Program-made: the position numbers and the translations under genes | The notes under the pieces: model-generated | What the model was told of the DNA's origin: nothing | The model's input: the letters and a program-made list of their open reading frames with translations, nothing else | The model's database searches: none | Shown here: positions 7,298 to 14,015 of the stretch, piece by piece | Layout: each line of letters opens with the position of its first letter | Numbering within the stretch: position 1 is the stretch's first letter | Source: a virus | IMG/VR virus record: IMGVR_UViG_3300018428_000181 | Span: 1-23,911 of that record | Length of the DNA: 23,911 nt | Reading direction: 5' to 3' (one strand)

Positions 7298-7951
7298 ATG
7301 AAAATATCTAAGAAGACTATTGAAGTTCTCAAGAATTTCGCTACAATCAATTCAAACATATTAATTAGGCAAGGTAACGTCTTGTCTACTATTTCTACAG
7401 GTAAAAATATCTTTGCCAGAGCAGAAGTAGATAATGAGTTTGAAAAAGAATTTGCAGTTTATGATTTGAATGGTTTATTGGGTTTACTTACAGCATTTGA
7501 TAATGCAGATGTAGACTTCGGTGACGAATCCTTAACTGTAAAACAAAACAATTCAACCTTCGAATACTTTTATGCAGATCCTAACATTATTGTTAGCGCT
7601 CCTGACAAAACAATCGAAGTAGATGAGTTTTTTAAATTTAAACTAACTAAAGACAAACTAGAACTAATACTAAAGGCAGCAGGCATTACAGCAGCACCTA
7701 TGTTTAGTGTCGTGTCTAAAGATGGTCAAGTAACAATTCAGGTAGGCGACCCTAGCACACCTAAATCTAACTCATTCGTAGAAGCTATTGGTGAAGCATC
7801 AGTTGACTTCAACGCACAATTAGCAATTGAAAATTTAAAAGTAGTCCCTGGGGATTATGAAGTGGTTGTTTCTCAAAAGAAATTCCTACACTTTAAGAAC
7901 GAAGGTGGATTACAATATTGGTTAGCACTAGAAAGAAGCTCAGAAATATAA
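7298..7951 (+). CDS. 45: Sliding clamp, DNA polymerase processivity factor (gp45)
   Basis: Forms the trimeric ring that tethers DNA polymerase to the template and, in T4-like phages, also activates late transcription. The 217-residue protein is close to the T4 length. It has clear gp45 blocks: LKNFATINSN at 11-20, VYDLNGLLGLL at 54-64 and YADPNIIVSAP at 92-102, with a C-terminal beta-rich half. It has its own consensus early promoter and lies just upstream of the clamp loader genes, as in T4. The stop codon overlaps the next start (TAATG at 7949-7953). Confidence 0.93.
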   Translation: MKISKKTIEVLKNFATINSNILIRQGNVLSTISTGKNIFARAEVDNEFEKEFAVYDLNGLLGLLTAFDNADVDFGDESLTVKQNNSTFEYFYADPNIIVSAPDKTIEVDEFFKFKLTKDKLELILKAAGITAAPMFSVVSKDGQVTIQVGDPSTPKSNSFVEAIGEASVDFNAQLAIENLKVVPGDYEVVVSQKKFLHFKNEGGLQYWLALERSSEI

Positions 7952-8304
7952 TGAGAAGTATCTGGGTTACATTTTCTAAAGAAGGGATACACAAATATCC
8001 AGCAGCACTTACTGATCCTGCATTAGAAGATGTAAAATTTTTAGGTTATCCACATAGACACATTTTTCATTTTAAGGTATGGATAGAAGTATTTCACAAC
8101 GACAGAGAAGTAGAATTCATACTTTTTAAAAGATGGTTAGAAAATTTATATGGTGACGGAACATTATCATTAGATTACAAATCTTGTGAGATGATATCCG
8201 ATGACTTATATGATAAAATTAACTCAGAATATCCTGGGCGTTGGATAAAGATTTCAATATCAGAAGACAACGAGAACGGATCTGAGATTGAATATTCTAT
8301 ATAG
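7951..8304 (+). CDS. Conserved phage protein next to gp45, unknown function
   Basis: A 117-residue protein starting at ATG 7951, one base into the gp45 stop codon. A longer in-frame extension back to 7918 lies inside gp45 and is not favoured. It contains FLGYPHRHIFHFKVWIEV and REVEFILFKRWLENLY in the middle and KSCEMISDDLYDKI then RWIKISISEDNENGS near the end. I recall similar proteins near gp45 in cyanophages. The histidine cluster followed by a beta strand, and the late S-x-E element, faintly resemble the T-fold of 6-pyruvoyl-tetrahydropterin synthase enzymes. I hold that only as a possibility. No function is assigned. Confidence 0.78.
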   Translation: MRSIWVTFSKEGIHKYPAALTDPALEDVKFLGYPHRHIFHFKVWIEVFHNDREVEFILFKRWLENLYGDGTLSLDYKSCEMISDDLYDKINSEYPGRWIKISISEDNENGSEIEYSI

Positions 8305-8313
8305 GAGTATATT

Positions 8314-8487
8314 ATGGAAGAAGGAAGACTACAATTCACTTTTAGAGAAGTTTCTAATGGGTGGATTTTAGAAGTAGAAAAGGACGGCGAAGCTGTAGAA
8401 TTTATTTTTACAAGGCCTAATCCTGGACTAAATATGATGAGAAAAATCATCAACAATGACATTAATCCGTTTGAAGACGAGGAGTAA
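8314..8487 (+). CDS. Small acidic hypothetical protein (57 aa)
   Basis: An ATG at 8314 with AGGAG at 8303-8307 opens a 57-codon frame to TAA at 8485-8487. It fills the gap between the 7951 gene and the peroxiredoxin gene. The product is beta-like then helical (QFTFREVSNGWILEVEKDG, TRPNPGLNMMRKIINNDINP) and ends in FEDEE. The good ribosome site, the exact fit between neighbours and the 3-base distance to the next ATG support it. There is no known domain. Confidence 0.72.
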   Translation: MEEGRLQFTFREVSNGWILEVEKDGEAVEFIFTRPNPGLNMMRKIINNDINPFEDEE

Positions 8488-8490
8488 GAA

Positions 8491-9099
8491 ATGATAAAAG
8501 TCGGTGACAGAGTTCCTTTTGCTAATATTCCAACAAGGAAAGACGGCGAATGGGCTTATAAAAATACAGATGACTTTTTCAAGGATAAAAAAGTAGTATT
8601 ATTTGCATTACCAGGTGCATTTACTCCTACTTGTTCAACATATCAATTACCAGGTTTCGATGATAGCTATGATGCATTTATTGAAAATGGTATTGACGAT
8701 GTAATATGTTTATCAGTTAATGATACGTTTACAATGAATGCTTGGTTTAAAGAACTAGGTATTAAAAATGTAACACCTTTACCTGACGGTAATGGGCATA
8801 TTACAAAAGGCTTTGGTATGAGTGTTTCTAAAACAAATCTCGGTTTCGGAGACAGAAGTTGGCGTTACGCAGCTATCATAAATGATGGTGTTGTAGAGCA
8901 GATTTTTGTTGAAGAAGGATTTATAAATGAAGCAACGGAAGATCCTTATGACGAATCTACACCCGAAAATGTATTAGAGTTTTTGGTTGTGCAAGATACG
9001 TTTGAGGAAATTAAAAAAGATCCAGATGCAGATGTTGAAAGACAGCTTGAATTAAATCTGTCAGACAATTTAGATATCAAAGAAAACTTTGGTAGCTAA
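8491..9099 (+). CDS. Peroxiredoxin (Prx5-like) with C-terminal extension
   Basis: A thiol peroxidase that reduces hydrogen or organic peroxides. The 202-residue protein has the thioredoxin fold with the peroxiredoxin active-site motif P41-x3-T45-x2-C48 within LPGAFTPTCSTYQLPGF. That wording is typical of the Prx5/AhpE branch. The conserved arginine region is RSWRYAAIINDG at 122-133. A second cysteine at 73 (VICLSVND) might resolve the disulfide. Beyond residue about 168 there is a 34-residue acidic tail that ordinary Prx5 proteins of about 160 residues lack. The gene sits between gp45 and gp44. Protection of the infected host from oxidative damage is inferred. Confidence 0.9.
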   Translation: MIKVGDRVPFANIPTRKDGEWAYKNTDDFFKDKKVVLFALPGAFTPTCSTYQLPGFDDSYDAFIENGIDDVICLSVNDTFTMNAWFKELGIKNVTPLPDGNGHITKGFGMSVSKTNLGFGDRSWRYAAIINDGVVEQIFVEEGFINEATEDPYDESTPENVLEFLVVQDTFEEIKKDPDADVERQLELNLSDNLDIKENFGS

Positions 9100-9116
9100 T
9101 TTTTTATATTATATTA

Positions 9117-9128
9117 TGAGGAGTTCTT
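9117..9128 (+). promoter_or_regulatory. Leader motif TGAGGA before gp44; possible RegA operator
   Basis: TGAGGA at 9117-9122, then GTTCTT and ATG. T4 gene 44 is a classic RegA target with a recalled site AAUGAGGAAAUUAUG, and the wording here (ATGAGGAGTTCTTATG) is close. No early promoter lies directly upstream, so this element would act on the gp45-gp44 transcript. Confidence 0.5.
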
Positions 9129-10073
9129 ATGAACAATGTGAGCAATCAATTCTTATGGGTAGAAAAATACAGACCTCAAAGCATCGAGGACTGTATTCTC
9201 CCAGAGGATATTAAAAAAACTTTTAGGGAATTTGTAACAAAAGGCGAAGTTCCTAATCTATTATTATGTGGCACAGCAGGCACAGGTAAAACTACAATAG
9301 CTAGAGCCTTGTGTAATGAACTAGGCTGTGACTCAATCATTATTAATGGTTCAGATGAGGGTAGACATATTGATACTCTCAGAACTAAAATCAAGCAATT
9401 TGCCTCAGCAGTTAGTTTTGAAAACAAGACTAAGGTTGTAATCATTGACGAGGCAGATTATCTAAATAAAGATAGTGTTCAACCAGCACTTAGAGCGTTC
9501 ATAGAAACGTTCTCTGAGAACTGTAGATTTATATTTACTTGTAATTATAAACAACGTATCATTAGCCCTCTGCACAGCAGAACAACGGTGATAGAGTTTA
9601 AGGCAGGTAAAAATGATAAACAACAATTAGCAGCTAAGTTTATGAAACGTATGCAGTATATCTTAGATAGTGAAAGCATACAATATCAAGACAAAGTTCT
9701 CGCAGAATTGTTGATGAAATACTATCCTGACTATCGTAGAGTAATTAATGAATTACAAAGATATAGTGCTAACGGCGTTATTGACGAAGGTATTCTAACT
9801 AACCTAGGTGAAATTAATACACGAGAATTAATTACATCTTTAAAGGATAAAGACTGGCGTAAAATGAGGAAGTGGGTAGCAGATAATGTTGACACAGATC
9901 CTCAGGGTATTTTTAGATATTTATTTGACAGTTTATTACCTGAGGTAGAAGGTGTTCCTCAATTAGTTTTATTAATTGCAGACTATCAGTATAAAGCAGC
10001 CTTTGTAGCTGACCAAGAAATAAATTTATGTGCTTGCCTTACAGAAATTATGGCAAACGTTAAATTTAAATAA
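9129..10073 (+). CDS. 44: Clamp loader ATPase large subunit (gp44)
   Basis: The AAA+ motor subunit that, with gp62, opens the gp45 ring and places it on primed DNA. The 314-residue protein has the RFC-like opening WVEKYRP at 10-16, Walker A GTAGTGKT at 48-55, Walker B VIIDEAD at 104-110, sensor 1 FTCNY at 136-140 and HSRT at 149-152 in the SRC position. The length matches T4 gp44 (about 319). The gene follows the clamp and is separated from gp62 by one small gene. Its leader carries a possible RegA site. Confidence 0.95.
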   Translation: MNNVSNQFLWVEKYRPQSIEDCILPEDIKKTFREFVTKGEVPNLLLCGTAGTGKTTIARALCNELGCDSIIINGSDEGRHIDTLRTKIKQFASAVSFENKTKVVIIDEADYLNKDSVQPALRAFIETFSENCRFIFTCNYKQRIISPLHSRTTVIEFKAGKNDKQQLAAKFMKRMQYILDSESIQYQDKVLAELLMKYYPDYRRVINELQRYSANGVIDEGILTNLGEINTRELITSLKDKDWRKMRKWVADNVDTDPQGIFRYLFDSLLPEVEGVPQLVLLIADYQYKAAFVADQEINLCACLTEIMANVKFK

Positions 10074-10084
10074 TAAATAGTGTT

Positions 10085-10420
10085 ATGTTTATTAAAAGGC
10101 AAAAGGGTAAAGGCGGCCTATCTAGTCAGATAGCAAAGGCATGGAAGTATTATGTGCCTTATCTAGACCCTGTAGAAAAATTAAGAATCGTATATAAGAA
10201 CGGATACGTTCACGATATGTGGGTTCGTAATTTTACTATTGCTAAACATACAAACGTCTATTCGTGGCAACACGTTTATGATAAGAACCGAATCCTGGTT
10301 ATTAAAGATGAAGAAATAGCAGCCTTATTTATTGTTGGAACAAAAAGGTTGCTTAAGTGGAAGGAAAAATTATGGTATCCAAATCAAAAGAAAAAGAAAG
10401 GAATCCAGTTCACGAAGTAG
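10085..10420 (+). CDS. Basic hypothetical protein between gp44 and gp62
   Basis: A 111-residue lysine-rich protein of no recognised family. The N-terminus FIKRQKGKGG and the C-terminus NQKKKKGIQFTK are strongly basic. The middle is aromatic (KAWKYYVPYLDP, MWVRNFTIAKHTNVYSWQHV), which would suit nucleic-acid contact, though this is only composition. There is no Shine-Dalgarno before the ATG. AATAAATA at 10072-10079 lies just 5 bases upstream. Its 3' end overlaps the gp62 gene by 49 bases. In T4 the clamp loader genes are adjacent, so this gene is an insertion relative to T4. Confidence 0.68.
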   Translation: MFIKRQKGKGGLSSQIAKAWKYYVPYLDPVEKLRIVYKNGYVHDMWVRNFTIAKHTNVYSWQHVYDKNRILVIKDEEIAALFIVGTKRLLKWKEKLWYPNQKKKKGIQFTK

Positions 10421-10908
10421 CTGTCCTTGAAGGCTTTGGCGACCCTATTGTCGAAGTCAACGAAGAAGAATATCAAGAGAAAATTAAAAAGCTAAGTCCT
10501 TTTGACTTTGCAAATGCTATCACATCTACAAAAGAAGACTTAATGGCTGAGGACGAGAACATTGAGCCTCAGTATAACGCATTTATCGTGAATAGAGCAC
10601 TAGGCTATGGTGCAGACACGGTGATAGCAGGTAATGAAATGAATGCACGCCCACATTTAGATTCGAGAATGCAATTTGAATTTCTAAAAGGTGTGGTGAG
10701 GCAGAGCAGACGCTTTAATAAATGGATTAAAGGTGAGCATGAGAATATAAAACTAATTCAGGAAGAATTTGGTTATAGTTTTAATAAGGCTAAAGAGGCT
10801 CTTCGACTACTGTCAGAAAAGGACATCGAAAAGATCAAAAAATATCAAGACCGAAAATCCGGGGGAAATTTTCCGCGGAAAAAAACACCAAAAAATCCTG
10901 CTGTATAA
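10372..10908 (+). CDS. 62: Clamp loader small subunit (gp62)
   Basis: A non-ATPase subunit that completes the gp44/gp62 clamp loader. The protein is 178 residues from ATG 10372, which has AAGGA 6 bases upstream. A GTG at 10357 would add five residues and is less likely. The conserved core PFDFANAITSTKEDLM, YNAFIVNRALGYGADTV, NEMNARPHLD and RRFNKWIK matches the gp62 family as seen in marine T4-like phages. The C-terminus is lysine-rich and contains a 14-base DNA palindrome. The stop codon is inside the late promoter for regA. Confidence 0.88.
   Translation: MVSKSKEKERNPVHEVAVLEGFGDPIVEVNEEEYQEKIKKLSPFDFANAITSTKEDLMAEDENIEPQYNAFIVNRALGYGADTVIAGNEMNARPHLDSRMQFEFLKGVVRQSRRFNKWIKGEHENIKLIQEEFGYSFNKAKEALRLLSEKDIEKIKKYQDRKSGGNFPRKKTPKNPAV
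10869..10882. repeat. 14-base palindrome at the end of gp62
   Basis: TTTTCCGCGGAAAA is a perfect palindrome with an unusual GC core (CCGCGG), 21 bases before the TATAAATA of regA and next to GGGGG. It may be a protein-binding site or a weak hairpin. It also has to encode gp62 residues, so chance is possible. Confidence 0.5.
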
Positions 10909-10911
10909 ATA
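10904..10911 (+). promoter_or_regulatory. T4-type late promoter for regA
   Basis: Exact TATAAATA. Its internal TAA (10906-10908) is the stop codon of gp62. It lies 40 bases before the regA ATG, the same distance as at the 6783 promoter. Confidence 0.7.
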
Positions 10912-10950
10912 TTAGCATCAAAATAGGATGAATTAGTTATAGGAACTGAA

Positions 10951-11373
10951 ATGGACAAAAAAGAACAAATAATAGATATTGATTTCGATGGTTATGTTCC
11001 AGTGGAAATATCAATATCTAATCCAGATGATTTCCTTAAGATAAGAGAAACTTTAACAAGAATAGGTATCGCAAGTAGAAAGGATAATACATTGTATCAG
11101 TCCTGTCATATATTACATAAGAAAGGCAGATACTTTATTGTTCACTTTAAAGAACTTTTTATCTTAGATGGAAAACCATCTGATTTGACAACAAATGATT
11201 TACAAAGGCGAAACACAATCGCAAAACTTCTACAAGATTGGAATCTATTAAAGGTATTGAATCCTATAGAAGAATTAGTATTTGCGCCTTTAAGCCAAAT
11301 TAAAATTATTCCTTTCAAAGATAAGGAATCATGGAGTTTGGTGCCAAAATACAATATTGGCAAAAAGAAATAA
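10951..11373 (+). CDS. regA: RegA translational repressor
   Basis: An RNA-binding protein that blocks ribosome access on phage early mRNAs. The 140-residue product aligns by eye with T4 RegA: PDDFLKIRETLTRIGIA, LYQSCHILHKKGRYFIVHFKE, TIAKLLQDWNL and WSLVPKYNIG match T4 wording at long stretches. It is longer than T4 RegA (122) by an N-terminal extension of about 17 residues (MDKKEQIIDIDFDGYVP). AGGAA 6 bases upstream serves as ribosome site. It lies downstream of gp62, while in T4 regA is on the other side of gp62, so local order is rearranged. Expected targets are the TGAGGA leaders in this window. Confidence 0.93.
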   Translation: MDKKEQIIDIDFDGYVPVEISISNPDDFLKIRETLTRIGIASRKDNTLYQSCHILHKKGRYFIVHFKELFILDGKPSDLTTNDLQRRNTIAKLLQDWNLLKVLNPIEELVFAPLSQIKIIPFKDKESWSLVPKYNIGKKK

Positions 11374-11390
11374 ATTATTAAAATTATATT

Positions 11391-12017
11391 ATGCTACTAA
11401 ATTTAAACCCTTTGGTTTATTACGAAGATAAATTTTTAACACCGTTTTTGTGTGAACACCTCATTGATTTGGCAAGGGAAAGATTACAACCAAGCAAAGT
11501 TTTAGGTGATGATGGTAAGCCTGTGGAACATGAGGCCAGATCTTCAGAACACGCATTTATACCACACCACGAAACAAAATTTACACAAGAAATCGTAGCA
11601 AAAGTATCAATAAAAATGGGTATTCACCCAAATCAAGCAGAACAATTACAAGTTATTAGATATGAGGCAGGACAGCAATATAAGGCACATTATGATTCTT
11701 TTGAAGGAGACAATTTAGAAAGAGCATTAGAAAATGGCGGACAGAGAATTGCTACAGCATTAATATATTTGAATAATCCAATATCAGGCGGAGGAACAAA
11801 TTTTCCTGTATTAAAAAGGAGAGTTGATGCTGTTCAAGGAAGAGTTGTGTTTTTTACAAATACATATTTAGGAAATACTATCAGACATCCATATTCTCAA
11901 CATGGTGGCGAACCTGTGGGAAGAGGTGAAAAATGGGCCTGTAACTTATGGTATAGGGAAAAGGAATATAAAAGAGGAGAAGCAAATGGCAACAAAATCA
12001 CAGAAAACTCAAGGTGA
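11391..12017 (+). CDS. Prolyl 4-hydroxylase-type 2OG-Fe(II) oxygenase
   Basis: Hydroxylates a protein or small substrate using 2-oxoglutarate, oxygen and Fe(II). The 208-residue protein has the full P4H set. The metal ligands are H100-Y-D102 in KAHYDSF and H171 in SQHGGEPV, and K181 in EKWACNLWY is placed to bind 2-oxoglutarate. It also has LIYLNN and GGGTNFP at 125-139. N-terminal ENFLTPF-like wording (DKFLTPFLCEHL) is typical of phage members. No Shine-Dalgarno is evident before the ATG. The substrate is unknown. The 3' end overlaps the next small gene by 32 bases. Confidence 0.9.
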   Translation: MLLNLNPLVYYEDKFLTPFLCEHLIDLARERLQPSKVLGDDGKPVEHEARSSEHAFIPHHETKFTQEIVAKVSIKMGIHPNQAEQLQVIRYEAGQQYKAHYDSFEGDNLERALENGGQRIATALIYLNNPISGGGTNFPVLKRRVDAVQGRVVFFTNTYLGNTIRHPYSQHGGEPVGRGEKWACNLWYREKEYKRGEANGNKITENSR

Positions 12018-12213
12018 GTATAACAAAAAAGCTAGGATTGTTTCAGATTATGAAAATGATTTAATCTTTGAACAATATAGAGAAGGTTTGCTAAAGCAGG
12101 AATTTATCTCATACGAGGAAACACCTGCTGGAGTAAAAATTACCAGGATAAATAGAAAATATCAAAAAAATGGTAATTATTCAGATACGTCAAGCATAGA
12201 AATTTTAGTTTAG
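11986..12213 (+). CDS. Small hypothetical protein (75 aa)
   Basis: A 75-residue polar protein starting at ATG 11986 with GAGGAG about 6 bases upstream. A start at 11902 would overlap the oxygenase by 116 bases and is not favoured. The sequence is charged and basic at the start (MATKSQKTQGEYNKKARIV), then acidic and helical, and it has no cysteines. It overlaps the 2OG oxygenase gene and ends four bases before a late promoter. No family is recognised. Confidence 0.68.
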   Translation: MATKSQKTQGEYNKKARIVSDYENDLIFEQYREGLLKQEFISYEETPAGVKITRINRKYQKNGNYSDTSSIEILV

Positions 12214-12216
12214 ACG

Positions 12217-12224
12217 TATAAATA
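12217..12224 (+). promoter_or_regulatory. T4-type late promoter for hsp20
   Basis: Exact TATAAATA. It lies 101 bases before the hsp20 ATG, against 28-40 bases at the other three late promoters, so the transcript should begin near 12230 with a leader of about 95 bases. Confidence 0.75.
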
Positions 12225-12229
12225 TAAAC

Positions 12230-12319
12230 GAGAACTTCAAAAGAGCTCAGTAGAGCTCGGTTCTCACTTAACGTAGACGCCATAATGGGTCTATACATTT
12301 AACTTGCTTAATATAGGAG
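12230..12319 (+). promoter_or_regulatory. Structured hsp20 leader; candidate ROSE-like RNA thermometer
   Basis: Three hairpins can be drawn in series. The first pairs GAGAAC 12230-12235 with GTTCTC 12260-12265 around an inner GAGCTC/GAGCTC stem with loop AGTA. The second pairs TAGAC 12274-12278 with GTCTA 12289-12293 and continues past a bulged G to CCA/TGG. The third pairs C-UUGCU at 12303-12308 with the Shine-Dalgarno AGGAG at 12315-12319, leaving one bulged G. This last element has the UYGCU/AGGA form known from ROSE thermometers of small heat-shock genes. Drawn by eye; function is inference. Confidence 0.5.
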
Positions 12320-12325
12320 AAAAAA

Positions 12326-12781
12326 ATGGTAAGAATAAATACGACAAACTTTAACGACTTGTTAGAAAGACAAGTTGCACAAATTGAGAGAAACTTTTTT
12401 GGTTATGATAGGTTGCTCAACAATCTAAGAGTAGCTGAATTTCCAAAAGATAACTTTCCACCTTACAACGTAGTCAAACATGACGACTTGAACTTTACTA
12501 TTGAATTAGCAGTAGCAGGGTTTTCAATCGACGACATTGAGATTACTCGCAAAGTTGTAGATGGCCAGGCAAAACTAGAAGTTGCTGGTGAACAAGGTGA
12601 AAGCGACGCAGAATATACCCACAAAGGTATTGCAGGTAGAAAATTCAAAAGAGTTTGGAACCTAGCTGATACAGTTGAAATTAAATCTGCAAAACTGGTT
12701 AATGGCATTTTGAGCATTGATGTTGAAAATGTAATTCCAGATGAGGAAAAACCTCAAGTGATTAAAATTAGTAATAAGTAA
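12326..12781 (+). CDS. hsp20: Small heat-shock protein Hsp20 (IbpA-like)
   Basis: An ATP-independent chaperone that holds unfolding proteins. The 151-residue protein has an alpha-crystallin domain from about 45 to 140: PPYNVVKHDDLNFTIELAVAGF, GIAGRKFKRVWNL and AKLVNGILSIDVE, the last being the A-x-L-x-N-G-x-L motif. The short N-terminus (NTTNFNDLLERQVAQI, FFGYDRLL) resembles IbpA. A late promoter and a long structured leader precede it. Hsp20 genes are common in marine T4-like phages, where a role in virion assembly or stress is proposed but unproven. AGGAG precedes the ATG by 6 bases. Confidence 0.93.
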   Translation: MVRINTTNFNDLLERQVAQIERNFFGYDRLLNNLRVAEFPKDNFPPYNVVKHDDLNFTIELAVAGFSIDDIEITRKVVDGQAKLEVAGEQGESDAEYTHKGIAGRKFKRVWNLADTVEIKSAKLVNGILSIDVENVIPDEEKPQVIKISNK

Positions 12782-12795
12782 ATAAGGAGAACGCT

Positions 12796-13128
12796 ATGGC
12801 CAATATTCAAATTCTAAAATTAACTACTGGTGAAGATATCATCGGTGAAGTAATGACGGATAACATTGACGGTAGGGAGCTACTTATTGTAGAAAAACCT
12901 TGTTTAATTATGATGATGCCTAAACAGGATAATCCAAACGAATTTGGAATTGGCCTAGCACCTTATGCACCTTTTGCAAAACAGCATAAAGTTCCAGTTA
13001 TGCCAAGTCATATAGTTTCTATATATGAGGCAGAGGCAGAACTAGAAAAAGAATATCTAGAACGCTTCGGACCAGGTCAAAAAGCAATAATTGCACCACC
13101 AGAAAAGAAAATCCAGTTAAACGGATAA
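12796..13128 (+). CDS. Small conserved phage protein, possibly Lsm-like fold
   Basis: A 110-residue protein opening with IQILKLTTGEDIIGEVM, then VEKPCLIMMMPKQ, GLAPYAPFAKQHKVPVMPSHIVS and YLERFGPG. I recall proteins with this pattern (KLTTGEEII, bent beta strands, a PYMPF-like segment) in many marine myoviruses. The order of strands is compatible with an Sm/Lsm-like barrel. That fold is a tentative reading, and RNA binding is not shown. AAGGAG precedes the ATG. It lies in the hsp20 transcript and its stop overlaps the next start (TAATG). Confidence 0.72.
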   Translation: MANIQILKLTTGEDIIGEVMTDNIDGRELLIVEKPCLIMMMPKQDNPNEFGIGLAPYAPFAKQHKVPVMPSHIVSIYEAEAELEKEYLERFGPGQKAIIAPPEKKIQLNG

Positions 13129-14015
13129 TGAATCATAAAGTCTTTGATATAGACATCTCAGTATCGCCTTCGCGCTATGCTGATATGATATATGAGTCTT
13201 TATTAAAGGATTTGGTTGTTGTATTAAAAACACAAGACGTAGATCCTATTCATGTGTCTAAGTTAATACACAAAATGACACATATAGGAAATTGGAATCA
13301 ACTTTATTGGGATTCTGAAGGAAATTATTTAGGTGTTCCTACAGAATATATAGATCCATATAAAGTAGAAGGCCCAATGCCTGTTCAAAGAGTAACAGGA
13401 CAAAAAATAAATGATTATTGGAGTGGGTTGTTTCCTGTAGGAGAATTAAAGTGGCATTGTAACTTAAATGGCCCAGATAGAGCAGATGGAGTTGCTCTAC
13501 AATGTATTAAAGATGAATATGGAACTAGAACATCTTGGTTAAATACAAATACAGCCTATGAGGAACTATTAAAAACAGAGCCAGACTTTGCTGAGGAATT
13601 AGTCGACAAATGGTGTGACTATGAATATGAAGGAGCAAAGTATTGGGCAGACAGTCCGCCAGAACAATTAGCAATGATGATGAAAGGTGCTAATTCATAC
13701 AAAATGCGTATATTACAAGAAAACGTAGGCGGCACAAAGGGCATATATTTTTATATCAATAATGCGTTAAAAACAGATGATAAAAAATTATATGATAAAT
13801 TGTCAGAATTTTTATGGCAAGAAAAATTTATGTATCATCACGATTGGGAAATTGGTGATGTTGTATTAAGCGATCAACTGTTATCATTACATAGACGCCC
13901 ACCATATAGCGACGAAGTATTGGCAAACAGAATATTGCATCGATGGACCTTTCCAATAAGTAATGCAGTAGATCCCTTATACATAACTAAAAGGAATGAA
14001 TATGTATCAATATAG
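13128..14015 (+). CDS. TauD/TfdA-like 2OG-Fe(II) oxygenase with altered metal motif
   Basis: A 295-residue protein similar to TauD/TfdA dioxygenases. It has the strand WHCNLNGPDRADGVAL, then GTRTSWLNTNTAYEEL at 132-147 (the T-x-W-x-N-x-x-x-A-Y-x-x-L pattern), and a late DQLLSLHRRPP at 249-259 with distal histidine H255. R268 or R272 could bind 2-oxoglutarate. The first metal motif reads H110-C-N112 where HxD or HxE is expected, so the carboxylate ligand is missing. It may be inactive, use another ligand or do different chemistry. The substrate is unknown. The start overlaps the previous stop (TAATG) and the end overlaps the nuclease gene by 14 bases. Confidence 0.82.
   Translation: MNHKVFDIDISVSPSRYADMIYESLLKDLVVVLKTQDVDPIHVSKLIHKMTHIGNWNQLYWDSEGNYLGVPTEYIDPYKVEGPMPVQRVTGQKINDYWSGLFPVGELKWHCNLNGPDRADGVALQCIKDEYGTRTSWLNTNTAYEELLKTEPDFAEELVDKWCDYEYEGAKYWADSPPEQLAMMMKGANSYKMRILQENVGGTKGIYFYINNALKTDDKKLYDKLSEFLWQEKFMYHHDWEIGDVVLSDQLLSLHRRPPYSDEVLANRILHRWTFPISNAVDPLYITKRNEYVSI

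Noticed and set aside
7918-7950. Longer start for the 7951 gene inside gp45
   Set aside because: TAATG coupling at 7949-7953 and the conserved MRSIWVTFSKEG start favour 7951.
10072-10079. AATAAATA before the 10085 gene as a late promoter
   Set aside because: It has one mismatch and would leave almost no leader, so it was not listed as a promoter and is kept only as a remark in the findings.
11902-11985. Longer start for the 75-residue gene at 11986
   Set aside because: It lies in the conserved C-terminal part of the 2OG oxygenase, while 11986 has a good GAGGAG site.
12230-12265. Nested hairpin as an intrinsic terminator
   Set aside because: No T-run follows, and it lies just downstream of a late promoter and upstream of hsp20, which fits a leader structure better.
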